The notes under the pieces: model-generated
Told to the model about the DNA's origin: nothing
Databases searched by the model: none
What the model saw: only the letters and a program-made list of their open reading frames with translations
Part shown: piece after piece, positions 52,004 to 61,196 of the stretch
Numbering within the stretch: position 1 is the stretch's first letter
How the letters are laid out: every line of letters starts with the position of its first letter
Assembly (NCBI GenBank): GCA_013138965.1
Contig: WTBT01000017.1
Span: 1-64,000, forward strand
Origin: Candidatus Aegiribacteria sp.
Lineage (GTDB): Bacteria > Fermentibacterota > Fermentibacteria > Fermentibacterales > JCC-6
Reading direction: 5' to 3'
Length of the DNA: 64,000 nt
Translations under genes and position numbers: made by a program

Positions 52004-53397
52004 GAATCATCCTTTTCCCCTGCGTATTTTTCCAGCTTTCTGTAAAGGGTGCTTTCATTGATGCCCAGGATTTTAGCGGCAAGGCGTTTCTGCCCCCTCG
52101 CCTGGTGCTCCAGCACGTACAGGGTATATGCTTTCTCTATCTCATCCAGGGTAGGATTCTTCTTGCGGGGACGTTCATCCATAATCCCTGATTCCGAATG
52201 CAGCTGTTCCGCTTCACCGGGATGCCTGATGAAGTCCGGGATGTCGTTCACGCCTATTTCCTCACCCTGTGTCATTACACAAAGACGTTCAACCACGTTC
52301 TCAAGTTCACGTACATTTCCGGGCCAGTCATAATCGGACAGTATCTTTCTTGCTTCAGCGGTAATCGTTTTAAGCTGTTCACCTGTTTCAGCTGAATAAT
52401 CTTCAAGGAATTTATCCAGAAGAAAGGGAATGTCAGATCTTCTTTCCCTGAGGGGGGGAACATGGAGAGGAATAACGTTCAGCCTGTAATAAAGATCCGC
52501 TCTGAAAGCATCGGTCTTCACCATTTCACCAAGATCGACATTGGTTGCCGCTATTATCCTGGCCTCGAAGGGGACATGTCTGGTTCCGCCAACAGGGAGC
52601 ACCTGACGTTCCTGAAGCGCCCTTAGCAGTTTAACCTGAAGTTCCCTGTCAAGCTCACCTATTTCATCCAGAAAGAACGTCCCTCCCCTTGCGGCTACAA
52701 GGAGCCCCTCCTTGTCCTTGTAAGCGCCTGTGAAGGATCCCTTCATATGACCGAAAAGCTCACTTTCAAGAAGACTGCGGGAAAAACTTCCGCAGCTTAC
52801 GCCCATGAAGGGTTTGTCAGATCTGGAACTTATGCTGTGAATGGCCCTTGCGATGAGTTCCTTGCCTGTACCGCTTTCGCCTGTGATTATTACTGTGCTG
52901 TTCTTGTCCGCAACCATCCTTACTTTTGCAAGCAGTTCAACAATGGGCCTGGATTTTCCAATTATCTCCTCAACAGAGTATTTAGACCGGATTTTTTTTC
53001 TGAGTTCCCGGTTCTCCCTCTTAAGATCCCTTGTGCTGAGGGCTTTCTCTATTGAAATCAGAAGCTGGTCGACTTCAAAGGGTTTTACAAGATAATCCGT
53101 GGCTCCGTTCCGCATTGCCTTGACTGCCGAATCCACGCTTGAGAAGGCTGTCATTATTATGCCGATGAGACCGGGGGATCTTTCCCGGAGCTGCGAAAGA
53201 ACATCGAAACCGCTTATTCCGGGCATCTTCACATCAACTACAAGTATATCCGGCATTGATTTTATACCGGCTTCAACAGCCTGTTCTCCTGTGGAATAGC
53301 ATGACACATCGTATCCATGCTCTTCCAGAAGTATTGAAAGCCATTCAAGCATGGGCTTCTCATCATCAACAATCATTACGGAAAGAGGTCCGGTCAT
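52000..53397 (-). CDS. pilR: PilR-like NtrC-family sigma-54 response regulator
   Basis: Receiver domain (MIVDDEKPM, phospho-Asp in ILVVDVKMPG), AAA+ domain (Walker A GESGTGKELIA, sigma-54 contact loop GSFTGA, DEIGELDRELQ, RADLYYRLNV), and a Fis-type C-terminal helix-turn-helix (RLAAKILGINESTLYRKL). The loop reads GSFTGA in place of GAFTGA, a tolerated variant. Start at ATG 53397 with AAGGAG seven bases upstream; the track's 53430 overlaps pilS. Confidence 0.88.
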   Translation of the reverse strand: MTGPLSVMIVDDEKPMLEWLSILLEEHGYDVSCYSTGEQAVEAGIKSMPDILVVDVKMPGISGFDVLSQLRERSPGLIGIIMTAFSSVDSAVKAMRNGATDYLVKPFEVDQLLISIEKALSTRDLKRENRELRKKIRSKYSVEEIIGKSRPIVELLAKVRMVADKNSTVIITGESGTGKELIARAIHSISSRSDKPFMGVSCGSFSRSLLESELFGHMKGSFTGAYKDKEGLLVAARGGTFFLDEIGELDRELQVKLLRALQERQVLPVGGTRHVPFEARIIAATNVDLGEMVKTDAFRADLYYRLNVIPLHVPPLRERRSDIPFLLDKFLEDYSAETGEQLKTITAEARKILSDYDWPGNVRELENVVERLCVMTQGEEIGVNDIPDFIRHPGEAEQLHSESGIMDERPRKKNPTLDEIEKAYTLYVLEHQARGQKRLAAKILGINESTLYRKLEKYAGEKDDS

Positions 53398-53398
53398 G

Positions 53399-55054
53399 CT
53401 AATCTCCTTCAGCTTCAACCGCGACTGCATCAGGCGGCGCTATCGGTATACTTACTCTGACAATTGTGCCTTCTCCAGGTTCCGATTCGATATCCATTCG
53501 CCCTCTGTGATCACGCGCCACTTTCCTGGCTACGAACAGCCCGAGACCTGTTCCCTCCTTCTTGGTGGTGAAGAACGGATCAAATATATGCGCCATGACT
53601 TCATCAGGTATTCCGGGACCGTTATCATGTACGCTGAGTTCAACCATACCCTCCATGGAAGATTTTGCAAGGGAAACGGTGATTTCCCCGTCAGATGAGT
53701 TTTCAAGGACCTCAACGCTGTTACGCATGATATTCGTAAGCAACTGCACGAGCCTTGCCTGGTTGCCGAATACTATGAAATCGCCCTCAATGAGAGATTC
53801 TATATTAATAAGCCCACCGAAACCCTGCCTGGCTACATCAATTGCTTCATTTACAACAGCTTCAAGCGATACCGAGTTTGTATAGGAGACGGTATTCTCG
53901 CGGGATAACTCAAGATAACCCTCTATTATCTCCGATATCCTCTTCGCCTGATGGCCTATAAGTTCGGTCATTCTGTCCGTCTTCCTCCAGTCCAGCGTGC
54001 CCATCTGAAGAATATGAGCGGCGCCGCTCATGGATGCCAGAGGATTTCTGATTTCATGCGCCATGGTACTTGAGAGTCGGCCGATCGCAGCAAGCTTTTC
54101 CTGCTCCTGAAGCTGCTTTTTAAGCTCGAATGTCTCGGTGATATCCGTCATGGTCACAAGGGCTCCCGCCGAATTGCCTTCATGATCAAGAAATGTACCC
54201 ATTCTGCATTCCAGAATCGCTTCATCCATACTTAACTCTATAACCGGAGGCATGCCGCCTGATAATTGAAATTCCTTCAGCATTGTATATATGTTCGTGT
54301 TGTATACCCGTTCACGCCATTTATCACCCAGTGAAAGAATTTCACGGCCGGCCTGGTTGATACTTACCGGGTTTCCAGAATTGTCTATGACCAGTATACC
54401 GTCTGAAAGGCTTTCAAGTATTTCGCGGGACATGGTTCTGGCTTCTCTCAGCTGTCTGAGAATTCCATCAGCCCTTCCCTTCTCAAACAGCAGATGCTGT
54501 GAAAGGTATCCTGAAACAAGCCCGGTGATTGTGAGAAATCCAGCGTATATCATCACGAAAAGGAGAGCGTACTGGAATGAAATATCCGATGGGACAGTAT
54601 TCATCAATTGTTCAAAAGCGCTCCCCGTGGGTGTAACATCGACCATACCGGAAATAGTGATGAAAGCCAGGGAAGCGATCATCAGCGAATCCAGCACGGC
54701 TATCGTTACACCACCGCGTATGCCGAGGTATACACCTGCTGTAAATGTATGAATAAAGAAGAACGCGGTGAATGGGCCGTCGAAGCCGCCTGCCATTCGA
54801 ATAAGCAGTGAGGCCAGGATCGAATCCAGAATGAATATGCCCCACAGCTGCCATTCCTTCGCCCTCTGATTTCTTCTTAAGAGGAAATCAAGAAATACCG
54901 TAAGAACAACCACGGAGCCTACGATGGAATAGACTCTTCCGACACTTGACCAGCCAAGGAACAGGATACCGAAGAGGACGAAAAGACCGAATACGATGAG
55001 GCGCCCCACCTGGAACCAGGTGCGGCGCGTCATCGTAAGTATATTCTTATGCAT
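53399..55054 (-). CDS. pilS: PilS-like sensor histidine kinase
   Basis: Six N-terminal membrane helices (to about residue 190), a PAS domain (SDGILVIDNSGNPVSINQAG), the phospho-acceptor H-box MAHEIRNPLASM (about residue 333), then N, G1 and G2 boxes of the ATPase (NIMRNSVEVLE, NGPGIPD, GTGLGLFVARKV). The architecture matches PilS. It is one base from the pilR start, forming a two-component pair. Confidence 0.88.
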   Translation of the reverse strand: MHKNILTMTRRTWFQVGRLIVFGLFVLFGILFLGWSSVGRVYSIVGSVVVLTVFLDFLLRRNQRAKEWQLWGIFILDSILASLLIRMAGGFDGPFTAFFFIHTFTAGVYLGIRGGVTIAVLDSLMIASLAFITISGMVDVTPTGSAFEQLMNTVPSDISFQYALLFVMIYAGFLTITGLVSGYLSQHLLFEKGRADGILRQLREARTMSREILESLSDGILVIDNSGNPVSINQAGREILSLGDKWRERVYNTNIYTMLKEFQLSGGMPPVIELSMDEAILECRMGTFLDHEGNSAGALVTMTDITETFELKKQLQEQEKLAAIGRLSSTMAHEIRNPLASMSGAAHILQMGTLDWRKTDRMTELIGHQAKRISEIIEGYLELSRENTVSYTNSVSLEAVVNEAIDVARQGFGGLINIESLIEGDFIVFGNQARLVQLLTNIMRNSVEVLENSSDGEITVSLAKSSMEGMVELSVHDNGPGIPDEVMAHIFDPFFTTKKEGTGLGLFVARKVARDHRGRMDIESEPGEGTIVRVSIPIAPPDAVAVEAEGD

Positions 55055-55097
55055 ACTTCGGTATCTCTTAGGAACAGCAGGGATTTACCGCCGCTGA

Positions 55098-56306
55098 TCA
55101 GGCTCCCACAGTACCGATAAGGTCGAAGATCGGAAGGTACATGGCAATAACTATACCTCCGACTATCGCCCCCAGAACAACGATCATGATCGGTTCGAGT
55201 GTTGCCGTAAGGCCAGCGACAGCCGTATCCACCTCTTCCTCGTAGAAATCGGCGATTTTCATGAGCATGGTATCGATTCCGCCGGTCTCTTCTCCCACTG
55301 CGATCATCTGGGTCACCATGCCCGGGAAAACACCGGAAGCCTGCAGTGGATTGGAGATGTTCTCACCTCCTGAAATGCTGGTTCGTGCTTCCATGATCGC
55401 ATCAGCTATGATCCTGTTTCCTGATGTCTTGGAGGTTATGCTCAGGCCATCAAGTATGGATACACCGCTTGATATAAGGGTACCCAGAGTCCTTGAGAAA
55501 CGGGCTATTGACATCTTTCTTAACATCATGCCGAAGATGGGCATTTTGAGTTTTATGTTATCAATGACCTTCTCGCCGTTCTTGGTTCTGTAGTACATCT
55601 TGTAGCCGGAGATCAGCGCGGCAAAGCCTATCAGGATGAGAAGTATGTTAGCCTGAACGAACTCTGAAAGGTTTACGACGATCTGAGTAGGCACCGGCAG
55701 CGAACCGCCCATGTCTGCAAACATCTGCTCGAAAATAGGTATGACAAAAAGCAGGAGAGCCATTACGACCACGATAACTACTACCAGAACAACCATAGGA
55801 TACATCATTGCTGATTTTATCTTGCTCTTCAGAGCGGTTGATTTTTCAAGGTGAGTGGAAAGCCTGTTGAGGATGGTATCCAGAATACCGCCCTGTTCAC
55901 CTGCCGCAACCATGTTCACGTACAGATCTGAGAAAACCTTGTTGTGCTTGCCCATGGAATCGGCCAGGGTTCCTCCCTTTTCTACATCCGCTGTGACATC
56001 TTCGATAATCTCCTGGAAAACCTTGTTTTCCTGCTGTTGGGCGAGTATCTGAAGACACTTGACAAGGGGAAGTCCCGCGTCGATCATCACAGCGAACTGC
56101 CGGGTGAATGTCGAAAGTTCCTTGTCCTTGACACCTGACCCTATTACACCAAAGGTGGATATATCAAACCCTTTGCCCTTGATCCTGGTTATACTCACCC
56201 CCCTCTGGGTGAGGAGCGCTTCCGCTTCCGCCTTTTTAGCGGCAGAAATCTTTCCCGACATCTTTCTGCCGGCCCTGTTTGTTCCTTCCCATCTGAACTC
56301 AGGCAT
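55098..56306 (-). CDS. pilC: Type IV pilus inner-membrane platform protein PilC
   Basis: T2SS_F protein with two duplicated cytoplasmic domains (FTRQFAVMIDAGLPLVKCL and FSRTLGTLISSGVSILDGL) and three membrane helices. Length 402 aa and the N-terminal PEFRWEGTNRAGRKMSG are typical. It bridges PilB/PilT motors and the pilin base. Flanked by pilS and pilT. Confidence 0.93.
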   Translation of the reverse strand: MPEFRWEGTNRAGRKMSGKISAAKKAEAEALLTQRGVSITRIKGKGFDISTFGVIGSGVKDKELSTFTRQFAVMIDAGLPLVKCLQILAQQQENKVFQEIIEDVTADVEKGGTLADSMGKHNKVFSDLYVNMVAAGEQGGILDTILNRLSTHLEKSTALKSKIKSAMMYPMVVLVVVIVVVMALLLFVIPIFEQMFADMGGSLPVPTQIVVNLSEFVQANILLILIGFAALISGYKMYYRTKNGEKVIDNIKLKMPIFGMMLRKMSIARFSRTLGTLISSGVSILDGLSITSKTSGNRIIADAIMEARTSISGGENISNPLQASGVFPGMVTQMIAVGEETGGIDTMLMKIADFYEEEVDTAVAGLTATLEPIMIVVLGAIVGGIVIAMYLPIFDLIGTVGA

Positions 56307-56321
56307 TTCCGCCTCCTATTG

Positions 56322-57392
56322 CTAAATGATGTCTCTTCCAGTTGCTATCATCTGTTCCAGTTCCCCGATATCGTGGGATCGTTCCAGGGCAACCTCTCTG
56401 GTTATTTCCTTCTTTCTGTAAAGGTCAAAGAGAGACTGGTTCATCGTTTTCATACCATACTTGTGACCGGCCTGCATAAGCCCGTAAATCTGGTGAAGTT
56501 TGTCCTGGCGAATCGTTGCCTTGACTGCCGGGTTGCATACAAGAATCTCCGCAGCCAGAGCCCTGCCCGATCCTCTGGCCTTCGGTACCAGCTGCTGTGT
56601 AAGTATGCCTATGGTTACGAATGACAACTGGCTTCTGATCTGGTCCTGGCTTCCCGTTGGAAACGAGTCGATAATCCTGTTGATGGATTCATAAGTGGAG
56701 TTGGTGTGCAGTGTAGCCAGTGTAAGGTGGCCTGTCTCGGCGATATTAAGGGCCACCTGCATGGTTATCATATCCCTCATCTCACCGATCAGAACTACAT
56801 CCGGATCCTGCCTCAGCACGTATCTCAGTGAATTGTCAAAGGATTTGGTGTCCTGTCCGATCTCCCTCTGATTGATGATACCCTTATCATGATGATGTAC
56901 GTATTCTATGGGATCCTCAATGGTTATGATATGACAATGCCTTGTAGCGTTTATCTTCCGGAGCATTGACGCGAGTGTAGTTGATTTTCCGCATCCTGTC
57001 GGGCCGGTAACAAGAATAAGGCCCTGCCGTTTTTCTGAGAAGGTCTCCACGACTTTCGGGAGTCCGAGTTCTTCGAATGAAAGTATCTCATGGGGAATGG
57101 ATCTGATGGCACAGGCAACACAGCCCCTCTGAAAAAATACATTGGCTCTGAACCTTGAAAGGCCTTTGATCCCGAATGCGAAGTCAAGCTCCTTTTCAAG
57201 CTCGAACCTCTTCTTCTGCTCATCCTTGATAAGGCTGTAAACGAGGTTCTGGGTATCCTGGGCTGTCAGAGGATCGTACTCCATCCTTTCCAGCTCGCCA
57301 TCTATTCTGATAACCGGAGGGGTTCCAACGGTAAGATGAAGGTCGGTAGCCCGTCTTTCCATCATATCCTTCAAAAGAGTTTTAATAATCAT
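56322..57392 (-). CDS. pilT: Type IV pilus retraction ATPase PilT (second copy)
   Basis: Hexameric retraction motor: Walker A GPTGCGKSTT (about residue 132), TIEDPIEYVHHH, LIGEMRDMIT and TGHLTLATLHTNS. The start MERRATDLHLTVGTPPVIRIDGE is the PilT N-domain. Length 356 aa is normal. It lies directly upstream of pilC and is the more canonical of the two PilT-type genes in the window. Confidence 0.93.
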   Translation of the reverse strand: MIIKTLLKDMMERRATDLHLTVGTPPVIRIDGELERMEYDPLTAQDTQNLVYSLIKDEQKKRFELEKELDFAFGIKGLSRFRANVFFQRGCVACAIRSIPHEILSFEELGLPKVVETFSEKRQGLILVTGPTGCGKSTTLASMLRKINATRHCHIITIEDPIEYVHHHDKGIINQREIGQDTKSFDNSLRYVLRQDPDVVLIGEMRDMITMQVALNIAETGHLTLATLHTNSTYESINRIIDSFPTGSQDQIRSQLSFVTIGILTQQLVPKARGSGRALAAEILVCNPAVKATIRQDKLHQIYGLMQAGHKYGMKTMNQSLFDLYRKKEITREVALERSHDIGELEQMIATGRDII

Positions 57393-57393
57393 A

Positions 57394-59205
57394 TCAGGCC
57401 GAATGTCCTTCCTCTGTCTGCTGAGCGGCTCCGCTCTTCAATTCCTCTATGACCTTCAGTATTTCCCGATCATCTTCAGCGGTACCCCTTGTAACTTCCT
57501 CAAGTGTCGTAATACCAGCCTTCAACTTCGCAACAGCATCCATTCTAAGTGTTTTCATCCCGTTTCGGACAGCGAGAACCCGCAGCTGTCCTGCGGTAAC
57601 CTTTTCAATAATAGACTGCTTTATATTCTTATCAATTGCAAGCACTTCGTAAAGACCCGTTCTTCCTCTGTAACCGGAACCGCTGCATTTACTGCATCCT
57701 TTACCCTTATATGTTGTATGACCGACCATCTCAGCGGGGTCTACTCCCGCTGCCCTGTATTCATCATCCGAGTACTCATGGGGGTTCTTGCAGTGTTTGC
57801 AGATCTTTCTGACAAGTCTCTGGGCCATGATCGTTCGAACTGCTGACGCTACCAGGAATGGCTTGATACCTATGTCAATCAACCTGTTCACTGTACTTGG
57901 AGCATCATTCGTATGTATCGTGGAGAAAACCAGATGCCCGGTGAGCGCGGCTTTTATAGCTATGGTGGCAGTTTCAAGGTCTCTTATTTCACCCACCATG
58001 ATTATGTTTGGATCCTGCCTGAGAATAGCTCTGAGAGCCGAGGCGAAATCGTATCCCTTGCTGAAATCGATCTGAGACTGGGATAAACCTTCTATATTGT
58101 ACTCCACCGGTTCTTCAGCTGTATGGATGTTCACTTTTTCCGTATTCAGTGAGCTGAGAGCAGAATAAAGAGTTGTTGTCTTACCGCTTCCCGTAGGGCC
58201 TGTTACAAGAACGATACCGTACGGAGAACTGACCCCCTGCAGGAATATCTTAAGCGCATCTTCGGGAAAGCCCAGTTCCCGGAGGTCGAGTTCCAGGCTG
58301 CCCCTGTCAAGGATACGCAGTACGATCTTCTCCCCGTTGATAGTAGGCACCGCGCTTACCCGGAAGTCTATCGATCTTCCACTAATTATGGCCTTGATTC
58401 GTCCATCCTGAGTTTTTCTTTTCTCTGCTATATTCATACCGGACATTATCTTAAGCCTGCTTATAATCTGAGGCTGCACTTTCTTGGGAAGTTTTCTGAC
58501 CACGAAACATTTGCCGTCGCGCCTGTATCTTACTCTGAGGTACTTCTCGTACGGCTCTATATGAATATCACTGATTTCAGTAAGAACGGCCTTGGAAATG
58601 ATCGCGTTTACAAATGCTACTATTGGACCTTCAGAGAGATTAGCGTACTCATCCTCCAGATCGTTTTGCTCATAGTCCTCTTCCTCTTCATCCTCGTATC
58701 CAAGAGTTTGCACTATTTCCAGATCATCGAGCTCTTCCTCATAATCTTCCAGCTGATCTTTTACCGTCACAAGGGCGTCCTGCTTGCCGTACATGTCGTT
58801 CTGGGCTCTTCTTACGGCAGAGGGGGCTGAAGCATAGACAATGACTTCTTTTCCCACTGCGAATTTTACATCATCTATTGCGTAAAGATCCCCCGGGGAA
58901 CCCATACCGATATGCAGGTAGTCCTTTTCCTCTTTAAAGGGAATCAGGAGGTATCTCCTGGCAGTCTCACCCGGAAGTGAATCCGCAAGGGCGGGATCAA
59001 ACTCCATTTCATTCAGAAATACGGGTTTAACAGAATAGATCTCGGATAGATATTCGGTGATAAGGTCTTCAGGTATAATACCCGTTGACACCAGCTGATC
59101 AGCAAGTTCGATCTCGCCGGGTCCGTACTCGCTCACTATCTTGTCAATTTCATCCCTGGTGACCATCCCGGATTCCAGAAGCATCATACCAAGCCTGCTG
59201 AGCAA
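57394..59205 (-). CDS. pilB: Type IV pilus extension ATPase PilB (copy 1)
   Basis: GspE/PilB ATPase: an N-terminal MshEN-type domain (SRLGMMLLESGMVTRDEID), an acidic insert (EEEEDYEQNDLEDE), Walker A GPTGSGKTTT (about residue 340), Asp box TAEEPVEYNI, VGEIRDLETA and the tetracysteine zinc motif CKHC...CSKC. 603 aa. pilT follows one base after the stop. Confidence 0.92.
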   Translation of the reverse strand: MLSRLGMMLLESGMVTRDEIDKIVSEYGPGEIELADQLVSTGIIPEDLITEYLSEIYSVKPVFLNEMEFDPALADSLPGETARRYLLIPFKEEKDYLHIGMGSPGDLYAIDDVKFAVGKEVIVYASAPSAVRRAQNDMYGKQDALVTVKDQLEDYEEELDDLEIVQTLGYEDEEEEDYEQNDLEDEYANLSEGPIVAFVNAIISKAVLTEISDIHIEPYEKYLRVRYRRDGKCFVVRKLPKKVQPQIISRLKIMSGMNIAEKRKTQDGRIKAIISGRSIDFRVSAVPTINGEKIVLRILDRGSLELDLRELGFPEDALKIFLQGVSSPYGIVLVTGPTGSGKTTTLYSALSSLNTEKVNIHTAEEPVEYNIEGLSQSQIDFSKGYDFASALRAILRQDPNIIMVGEIRDLETATIAIKAALTGHLVFSTIHTNDAPSTVNRLIDIGIKPFLVASAVRTIMAQRLVRKICKHCKNPHEYSDDEYRAAGVDPAEMVGHTTYKGKGCSKCSGSGYRGRTGLYEVLAIDKNIKQSIIEKVTAGQLRVLAVRNGMKTLRMDAVAKLKAGITTLEEVTRGTAEDDREILKVIEELKSGAAQQTEEGHSA

Positions 59206-59217
59206 AAATATCCCCCT

Positions 59218-61011
59218 TTATTCGTTCGAGATTGTTTCCCGCAGAACTTCATCGAATGTTGTATGTCCGGTTTCAAGCTTTCTGAGAGCTGCTTCTCTCA
59301 GATTCACCATACCCTTCTTCAGCGCTTCTTTTTCGATCTCTATACTGCTGGCATCACTCTCTATCAGCTGCCTTATATCTTCGTCAATACGCATGACTTC
59401 AAAGATTCCCATTCTACCCTTATAACCTGTTTTGTTGCAGTACGAACAGCCGATCCCTTCGCAAAGTTCGACGCCCCTGAATCGCTCAGGGTCAATTCCC
59501 GCATCGATGAAGGCATCTTCCGGAACATGGATCGGGGTCTTGCATTTGGAGCAAACCTTTCTGATAAGTCTCTGAGAGGCGATACATACTATCGACGTAC
59601 TCAGCATGAATGGTTCAGTTCCCATGTCTATAAGCCTGTTTATAGTGCTGGGAGCATCGTTCGTATGTGTAGTTGAAAGCACCAGGTGCCCGGTAAGAGC
59701 GGCCCTTATCGCTATTTCACAGGTTTCCTTGTCACGAATTTCTCCGACCATGATTATGTCCGGATCCTGGCGAAGGTAAGCTCTGAGGGCGTTGGCGAAA
59801 GTCAACCCGACATCGGAATTCATCTGAACCTGGTTGACACCCTTCAGATTGAATTCTACCGGGTTTTCAGCTGTCATTATGTTTACGCCGACATTGTTAA
59901 GCTCTGTAAGGGCCGAGTACAGTGTGGTCGTTTTACCGCATCCGGTGGGGCCGGTGACCAGGACAATTCCAAAGGGTCTATGGATGCCTCTTCTGAATTC
60001 TTTGAGAGGTTCTTCTTCAAATCCAAGCTTTTCAAGGTCAAGAATAACGGCGCTGCGGTCCAGCAGCCTGATTTCAACCTTTTCACCGAAAAGGGTGGGC
60101 AGGGTCGCGAGCCTCAGGTCTACAAACTTGTCACCGACCAGTATCTTCTGCCTTCCATCCTGCGGAAGATGATGTTCAGCGATATTCATTCCACCTATGA
60201 TTTTAAGTCGACTGACCATAGATGTCCTGTACTTCCGGCTTGGACGCATTACCTCGTGAAGAATGCCGTCTATCCTGAATCTGACTCTGATGTATCTCTC
60301 GAAGGGTTCGAAATGAATATCACTTGCTCCCCTCCTTACCGCATCCGCAATGAGACTGTTCACGAGCTTGACCACAGGAGAATCCGAAATACTGTAATCA
60401 AGATCTTCCTCTTCGATCTCCTCTTCTTCATCATCCTGAATTATCATGGATTCAAAGACATCGTCGCCCATAAGCATCTCACTGCCTTCGACAATGCCTT
60501 CCTCATCGATATCGGCAAGGGCTTCATTTATAGTGTTGCCCCTCTGCTTTTTCTCTGTTTCATCTATGGGTACGATAGCCTCGGAATCCGGGTAAAACCT
60601 TGACAGGCCTTTTTTTATCATACTGGAAGCGCATATGTGGGGTTCAATATCCATTCCCAGTGAGAATCGCAGATCATCAATTGCGAAGAGGTTGTTGGGG
60701 TCGGTCATGGCAACGATAAGCTTTCTGCCTTCTCTGCTGATAGGAATAACTTCATATCTTCTTGCTATATCAGCTGATATAAGATGTATGGTATCCTCAT
60801 CAATGTCTAATACATTGAGATTTGAACTCTCTATGCTCTGCTGTCTTGCCAGGAATTTGTTCAGGTCCTCTTCCGAAATGGCCTGGATATTCACCAGATG
60901 GTACCCGAGCCTGCTGCCTTCTTCACTCTGTTTGCTTAGTGCCTTATCAAGCTGCTTGCTCGTTATTATTCCTGAATTCAGAAGGAGCTGACCTATCTTT
61001 ATGCTCATCAA
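59218..61011 (-). CDS. PilB/GspE-like extension ATPase (copy 2)
   Basis: Similar domain order to its downstream neighbour: MshEN domain (IGQLLLNSGIITSKQLDKAL), acidic insert (EEEEIEEEDLDY), Walker A GPTGCGKTTT (about residue 355), TAENPVEFNLKG, VGEIRDKETCE, zinc CSKC...CSYC. 597 aa. It is a tandem paralogue of the next gene; either both build mixed hexamers or one serves a type II-like system. It is the first gene of the pilus operon. Confidence 0.88.
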   Translation of the reverse strand: MMSIKIGQLLLNSGIITSKQLDKALSKQSEEGSRLGYHLVNIQAISEEDLNKFLARQQSIESSNLNVLDIDEDTIHLISADIARRYEVIPISREGRKLIVAMTDPNNLFAIDDLRFSLGMDIEPHICASSMIKKGLSRFYPDSEAIVPIDETEKKQRGNTINEALADIDEEGIVEGSEMLMGDDVFESMIIQDDEEEEIEEEDLDYSISDSPVVKLVNSLIADAVRRGASDIHFEPFERYIRVRFRIDGILHEVMRPSRKYRTSMVSRLKIIGGMNIAEHHLPQDGRQKILVGDKFVDLRLATLPTLFGEKVEIRLLDRSAVILDLEKLGFEEEPLKEFRRGIHRPFGIVLVTGPTGCGKTTTLYSALTELNNVGVNIMTAENPVEFNLKGVNQVQMNSDVGLTFANALRAYLRQDPDIIMVGEIRDKETCEIAIRAALTGHLVLSTTHTNDAPSTINRLIDMGTEPFMLSTSIVCIASQRLIRKVCSKCKTPIHVPEDAFIDAGIDPERFRGVELCEGIGCSYCNKTGYKGRMGIFEVMRIDEDIRQLIESDASSIEIEKEALKKGMVNLREAALRKLETGHTTFDEVLRETISNE

Positions 61012-61196
61012 ACCTCCAAAACCAACTTATGCCCCAGACTAAGTGCAACACTCGTACAATTATACCCGCTCAGGTTCTGTTGTACATTCACAGTACATGA
61101 GTAATGTTTCATCAGGGCAATAATGAGCATATATATAAATGAAGTAAATAGCCAGATTGTTACGGTGGGAATTCGGTGATTTGTTATATTTGTTAT

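Noticed and set aside
52000-53397. GSFTGA in place of GAFTGA in PilR as a sign of lost sigma-54 activity
   Set aside because: This substitution occurs in working activators, and all other AAA+ motifs are intact.
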